Positions 59,849-64,000 of a DNA stretch of 64,000 nt are shown piece by piece. Numbering within the stretch: the first letter of the stretch is position 1; the number at the start of each line of letters is the position of its first letter. The translations under genes and the position numbers were made by a program. This stretch comes from Spirosoma aerolatum (GTDB lineage Bacteria; Bacteroidota; Bacteroidia; Cytophagales; Spirosomataceae): contig NZ_CP020104.1 of NCBI RefSeq assembly GCF_002056795.1, positions 7,325,501 to 7,389,500 of the forward strand, given 5' to 3'. The notes below the pieces were generated by a model. That model saw only the letters and a program-made list of their open reading frames with translations. It did no database searches and had not been told where the DNA came from.

Positions 59849-61327
59849 TTATTTCATAGATACCGCTGTCGTACCAATGTATTTCATCAGATTAGCAACG
59901 GCAGGTTCGGTTAATTTCAAAAATGTGTTGGGATAAACCCCAATCCAGAATACCATAACAACCAGCGGAATAAATACCCAACTTTCGGAACTGGTCAGAT
60001 CGGCAAAGGTGTCGGTGCGTGATGTGGTAGGGCCAAACATACTTTTCTGGAATAAGCGCAGCATGTATACCGCACCAAAAATGATGGTAAAGCCAGCCGC
60101 CAGACCCAGATAATGGTTATACGTAAAGACGCCATGCAGCAGCAGGAACTCGCCAACAAAACCGTTGGTCAGCGGAAGCGCTACGCTGCCTAGCAGCATA
60201 ATCATGAAAAAGACAGTCAGCTTAGGGGTCGACTGCGTAATACCACCGAGCTGATCGAGCTGGCGGGTATTGGTACGCGAGAAAATTACATCGGCCACGA
60301 AGAACATACCGACTACATTGATTCCGTGAGAAAGCATTTGTACCAATGCCCCCTGCATACCTGTTTCGGTTTGCGAGAATACACCAGCCGCCATCAGGCC
60401 AACGTGCGAAAAAGACGAGTAAGCAATCAACCGCTTCATATCGCGCTGGCGAATGGCAATGATTGACCCATAAACGATACCAATCACCGAGAGAATGATA
60501 GCCGTTTTGCCCCACGCTTCAACCCCCAATGGAACAATCGGTAGAATAAACCGAATAAGGCCATAAACGCCCATTTTTAGCATAATACCAGCCAGCAGCA
60601 TGGTAGCGGGTGTGGGCGATTCTACGTATGTGTCGGGTTGCCATGTGTGGAATGGGAACACCGGCATCTTAATGGCAAAGGCAATAAAAAACGCCCAGAA
60701 CAGCCAGTTTTGAGCCTCGGGAGTCAGCTTTAGCTTGTAAAAATCAGCGATAGCCGCCGAATGAGGAGCCGTCAAAGTAGCGGGCGTCTGGTAATAGAGA
60801 TAAACCAGTGCGACCAGCATGAACAGGCTTCCGAAAATGGTATAAACAAAAAACTTGAAGGTAACCGGAATCCGATTTTCTCCGCCCCACATAGCTGCGA
60901 GGAAATAGATGGGAATCAGTGCGGCTTCAAAGAACAGGTAGAACAAAAATCCGTCACGGGCCGTAAATACCCCCATCAGCGCTGCCTGCATGTACAGCAT
61001 CAGCGCATAAAAAGTAGCAGGTTGCTTATAGGATCGATTGAAGGTAGAAAGGATAATGAATGGAACAAGTAAGCCGGTCAGCAATACCAGCAAGATACTG
61101 ATACCGTCGATCCCCCCACTGAAACGAATGCCCAACGAGCCAATCCAGGCATAGTCGAAACCAAATTGCGAGGTTGCATCGGGCTTGAAGCTAACTAAAG
61201 CCGTCCCGGCAATGGCTAACTCAATCAATGCAGCGACCAGGGCGACCTGTTTTATCCGCTCTCCCCCGATTATCAGAATCAGCGTAGCCGCTACAACGGG
61301 GTAAAAAATCAGGAATAATGTAAGCAT
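59849..61327 (-). CDS. nuoM: NADH-quinone oxidoreductase subunit M
   Basis: 492 residues, about 14 membrane helices. Antiporter-like subunit of complex I: FFEAALIPIYFLAAMWGGENR, KMPVFPFHTWQPDTYVESPTP and KRLIAYSSFSHVGLMAAG hold the conserved Glu and Lys residues of the proton channel. In order between nuoL (54-base gap) and nuoN. Confidence 0.96.
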   Translation of the reverse strand: MLTLFLIFYPVVAATLILIIGGERIKQVALVAALIELAIAGTALVSFKPDATSQFGFDYAWIGSLGIRFSGGIDGISILLVLLTGLLVPFIILSTFNRSYKQPATFYALMLYMQAALMGVFTARDGFLFYLFFEAALIPIYFLAAMWGGENRIPVTFKFFVYTIFGSLFMLVALVYLYYQTPATLTAPHSAAIADFYKLKLTPEAQNWLFWAFFIAFAIKMPVFPFHTWQPDTYVESPTPATMLLAGIMLKMGVYGLIRFILPIVPLGVEAWGKTAIILSVIGIVYGSIIAIRQRDMKRLIAYSSFSHVGLMAAGVFSQTETGMQGALVQMLSHGINVVGMFFVADVIFSRTNTRQLDQLGGITQSTPKLTVFFMIMLLGSVALPLTNGFVGEFLLLHGVFTYNHYLGLAAGFTIIFGAVYMLRLFQKSMFGPTTSRTDTFADLTSSESWVFIPLVVMVFWIGVYPNTFLKLTEPAVANLMKYIGTTAVSMK

Positions 61328-61380
61328 ATACTGATTTACAAGGTACGATGTTCGATTGGCGAACTATTCCACCGTATTAG

Positions 61381-63291
61381 TTAAAACCGAATGAAAAACC
61401 GAAAGGCGAAGATGAGCACAATGCTGACGACCATAGCCAACACATAGAATCCGATGGAGCCATTCTGCAATAACCGCAATTGAGCAGACCCCTGCCGGAC
61501 CAGCCAGGCCACGCCATTCACGATGCCATCGACCAACCCTTCACCAAAACTATATAAAGCATCGCCAAGCCCACGAATAGGTCGTACGATGATTGTTTCG
61601 TATAGCTCGTCGACATAATATTTATTATACACAACCTGCTCAGGCAGAGAACGATCGGCCGAATCAGGTGCCGGAACCGCTCCTCGGCTAATGTACATGA
61701 CATAAGCGATAATGAGCGACAGGATAGCGACAGCCGACGAAATGCCCATCAGCATATATTCGGTGCCGTGGTCGATGGCTCCTTCGGCAAACGCTTCGGG
61801 ATTGACCTGACGAGACCCTTCGAACAGCGGCTCCATGAAATGACTCAGCCAACCGCCACCAGGTAAGTTGAGCGCTCCACCAACAACTGACAAAACAGCT
61901 AGAATCATCAGCGGTAGGGTCATGGTAAATGGGGATTCGTGCAGGTGATGCTTTTGCTCTTCCGTGCCCCGGAATTCACCAAAGAATGTCAGGAACAGTA
62001 GCCGGAACATGTAAAACGACGTAAGACCAGAGCCCAGAACGCCTAATCCCCACAGTAGTTTACTATGCTCGTACACATGGGCCAGAATTTCATCTTTCGA
62101 GAAGAAACCCGCCAGTGGTGGTATACCCGAAATAGCCCAGGTACCCAGCAAAAAGGTAATAAACGTAATGGGTAATGCTTTCCGCAGCCCCCCCATTTTC
62201 CGAATGTCCTGTTCATCCGACATAGCGTGAATAACGCTACCCGCACCGAGGAACAACAGGGCTTTAAAGAAAGCGTGGGTAATCACATGGAACATCCCCG
62301 CCGTATACGCCGTTGCACTCAGCCCTAGGAACATATAGCCCAATTGCGAGACCGTTGAATAGGCCAACACTTTCTTAATATCGTTCTGCAACAGGCCAAT
62401 CGATGCCGCCAGCAGTGCCGTTGCCACAGCAATACCACCAATAATTTCGAGTGTTAATGGAGACAACGTATACAGCACATTCGACCGAACAACCATATAG
62501 ATACCAGCCGTCACCATCGTCGCTGCGTGAATCAGGGCGGATACGGGCGTAGGGCCCGCCATAGCGTCGGGTAGCCAGGTGTAGAGCGGAATCTGTGCCG
62601 ACTTACCCATAGCTCCAACAAACAGAAGCAGCGTAATTGCCAGAATAGTTTTGTCACCTATCCCGAGGCTGGTTGCCTGTTTGAAAATATCCAGGTATTC
62701 GACCGTACCGAAGGTATTAATGATTAAGAATATGCCGAGCAGAAAACCCAGATCGCCAATGCGGTTCATGACGAAGGCTTTGCGGGCGGCATTGTTGTAA
62801 TTGGTGTTCTTGTTCCAGAAACCGATGAGCAAATAGGAGCACAACCCTACACCTTCCCAACCGATAAACATGATGACGTAGTTGGAGCCCATCACCAGCA
62901 GCAGCATAAAGAAAATGAACAGGTTCAGGAACGCCATGAACTTGCCAAACCCTTCATCGTGGTGCATGTAACCAATGCTGTACAGGTGAATCAACGTACC
63001 CACGCCCGTTACTACCAACAGCATCAACAACGACAACTGATCAATCTGGAACGAGAAATTGATATGCAGATCTCCCACACTAATCCAATCGAAGAGCGTA
63101 GCGATTTGTGGACCAGCTTCGGCCTGAAAGCCAAGAAACAACGAAACGGAAATAAAAAAAGAAGCCAGTACAGCGGCAGTAGCAATGACTCCGACCAGGC
63201 CCGTTGGCACTCGGCGAAAGCCAAGTCCATTAATTAGAAAGCCAATAAGCGGAAAGAGCGGAATTAACGCACAGAGTAATTCTATTTTCAT
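61381..63291 (-). CDS. nuoL: NADH-quinone oxidoreductase subunit L
   Basis: 636 residues, about 16 helices with the long lateral helix at the C-terminal end. Signature GWEGVGLCSYLLIGFW, KSAQIPLYTWLPDAMAGPTPVSALIHAATMV (given in part) and KKVLAYSTVSQLGYMFLG. Largest antiporter-like subunit of complex I. Separated by 109 bases from nuoK; that gap has direct TCGATA- and AGTCAATAG-type words but no clear inverted arm. Confidence 0.96.
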   Translation of the reverse strand: MKIELLCALIPLFPLIGFLINGLGFRRVPTGLVGVIATAAVLASFFISVSLFLGFQAEAGPQIATLFDWISVGDLHINFSFQIDQLSLLMLLVVTGVGTLIHLYSIGYMHHDEGFGKFMAFLNLFIFFMLLLVMGSNYVIMFIGWEGVGLCSYLLIGFWNKNTNYNNAARKAFVMNRIGDLGFLLGIFLIINTFGTVEYLDIFKQATSLGIGDKTILAITLLLFVGAMGKSAQIPLYTWLPDAMAGPTPVSALIHAATMVTAGIYMVVRSNVLYTLSPLTLEIIGGIAVATALLAASIGLLQNDIKKVLAYSTVSQLGYMFLGLSATAYTAGMFHVITHAFFKALLFLGAGSVIHAMSDEQDIRKMGGLRKALPITFITFLLGTWAISGIPPLAGFFSKDEILAHVYEHSKLLWGLGVLGSGLTSFYMFRLLFLTFFGEFRGTEEQKHHLHESPFTMTLPLMILAVLSVVGGALNLPGGGWLSHFMEPLFEGSRQVNPEAFAEGAIDHGTEYMLMGISSAVAILSLIIAYVMYISRGAVPAPDSADRSLPEQVVYNKYYVDELYETIIVRPIRGLGDALYSFGEGLVDGIVNGVAWLVRQGSAQLRLLQNGSIGFYVLAMVVSIVLIFAFRFFIRF

Positions 63292-63400
63292 TAGTCGATA
63301 GGTCGATAATCGTCAGTCAATAGTTACGGTCTGCTAAAGCAATCAGTCAATAGATTAAAATAACATGAACAGCAATGGCCTACCAACTGACAACTCTTTT

Positions 63401-63745
63401 TTACCATTTCAATTTATTAAGCAAGCCCACGTCGATAGAGCGGGTGTTGCGGTAAATCATGACAATAATAGCCAGCCCTACCGATACTTCGGCAGCCGCA
63501 ACAGCCATAATGAAAAAGACAAATACCTGCCCGGCCGAATCGGATCGATAGGACGAAAAGGCAATAAGGAGCAGATTGACCGCATTGAGCATCAACTCAA
63601 TGGACATAAAGATAATGATCGCGTTACGCCGGGTCAGTACACCAATGATGCCGATCACGAAGAGGGCAGTACTGAGAATCAGATAATACGTAAGCGGTAT
63701 TTGCTGAATGACTTCCGGAATGAGGACGTCCTGCGTGGGTTGCAT
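63401..63745 (-). CDS. nuoK: NADH-quinone oxidoreductase subunit K
   Basis: 114 residues, three membrane helices. Conserved Glu residues in the membrane: [19 protein letters not shown] and [19 protein letters not shown]. First gene of the K-L-M-N run. nuoJ, which normally comes just before, is not there: upstream is a 144-base gap and then the end of an exonuclease gene. Confidence 0.95.
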   Translation of the reverse strand: MQPTQDVLIPEVIQQIPLTYYLILSTALFVIGIIGVLTRRNAIIIFMSIELMLNAVNLLLIAFSSYRSDSAGQVFVFFIMAVAAAEVSVGLAIIVMIYRNTRSIDVGLLNKLKW

Positions 63746-63771
63746 GGCTTGCCGGTTAATAGAAAGTACCG

Positions 63772-63779
63772 CAAATGTA
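63772..63779 (-). promoter_or_regulatory. Probable -7 box before nuoK
   Basis: TACATTTG on the minus strand, 27 bases before the nuoK start. -33 weak. Suggests that nuoKLMN is transcribed from its own promoter. Confidence 0.45.
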
Positions 63780-63889
63780 AAGATTATTCGTTTATGTAGT
63801 GCAGTAGCCTAAATAAGTCAACGCAGTGAAGCCAGGTACCAAAGCCCTACGTTTTACCGACTCCACTACTACACGTAGTTCATTAGGTT

Positions 63890-64000
63890 TCACCTTTTGC
63901 CATTTACATGGCTGAACATTCGAAGTCTAATTTCAGTCAATCGACGTTTGGTATCCAGTGGAAACTCCCCCTTCAGCATCCAATCGTAGAACGAGGGTTC
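63890..64000 (-). CDS. C-terminal end of an exonuclease-family protein (DUF3820-like tail), cut by window edge
   Basis: 36 codons and a TGA stop at 63890-63892. The peptide EPSFYDWMLKGEFPLDTKRR, then LTEIRLR, matches the tail I know from Bacteroidota 3'-5' exonuclease (DnaQ-like) proteins with a DUF3820 end. The catalytic part lies outside the window. Recognised from a short stretch only. Confidence 0.55.
   Translation of the reverse strand, partial: EPSFYDWMLKGEFPLDTKRRLTEIRLRMFSHVNGKR

Noticed and set aside
63292-63400. Inverted repeat between nuoL and nuoK
   Set aside because: Words such as GTCGATA and AGTCAATAG repeat directly, with no reverse-complement arm.

Overview
The window reads as chromosome from a Bacteroidota bacterium of the order Cytophagales, most like Spirosoma or a close relative. 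The evidence is gliding/type IX secretion genes (gldE, gldH, porU, porV), promoters with the Bacteroidota TAnnTTTG -7 box, a 29-residue COX24-like ribosomal protein gene, an adjacent phytoene desaturase and synthase, and many BlaI/M56 and LytTR regulators. No tRNA, rRNA, CRISPR array or intact prophage was seen.

Layout. 1-10 kb: a cut-off subtilase, a DUF3500 protein, a membrane protein, then gldE-ssb-mutY facing HU-TPR-bS22-like-rng, a core block. 10-20 kb is accessory and more AT-rich: a 58-residue peptide gene followed by an LpxL-like acyltransferase with a PqqD-like tail (a possible lipidated RiPP pair), a divergent membrane LytTR regulator, a LuxR-type regulator, a large secreted modular protein with a C-terminal HExxH domain plus two small companions, an IS remnant, a frameshifted second LytTR gene, an atypical NarL-like regulator, and two phased arrays of a 9-bp GTGATTTCA element with 20-22 bp period. 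20-37 kb: dnaG, a vanadium haloperoxidase-like lipoprotein, a long purF paralogue, PAP2, gldH, a BlaI/M56 cassette with a headless M56 remnant, ricT, purD, recQ, kdsD and a sigma factor. 38-50 kb: crtI-crtB, a cupin, gatB, a TlpA-like reductase, proC, purB, an outer-membrane protein, an M20 peptidase and plsY. 50-64 kb: an M16 homologue without zinc ligands, porV-porU, a SprT-like protease, a small lipoprotein, GtrA, nuoNMLK, and the tail of an exonuclease.

At least nine short gaps between genes hold the same kind of structure: two arms made of short degenerate tandem words (for example GGTTTAC, GATGTAT, GAGTGAAA, AATGAATAATG), the right arm being the reverse complement of the left. The words differ between loci but the build does not. 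One arm pair runs through the signal-peptide region of porU. I know no named family for these. Together with the peptide/acyltransferase pair and the GTGATTTCA arrays they are the main candidates for something undescribed here.
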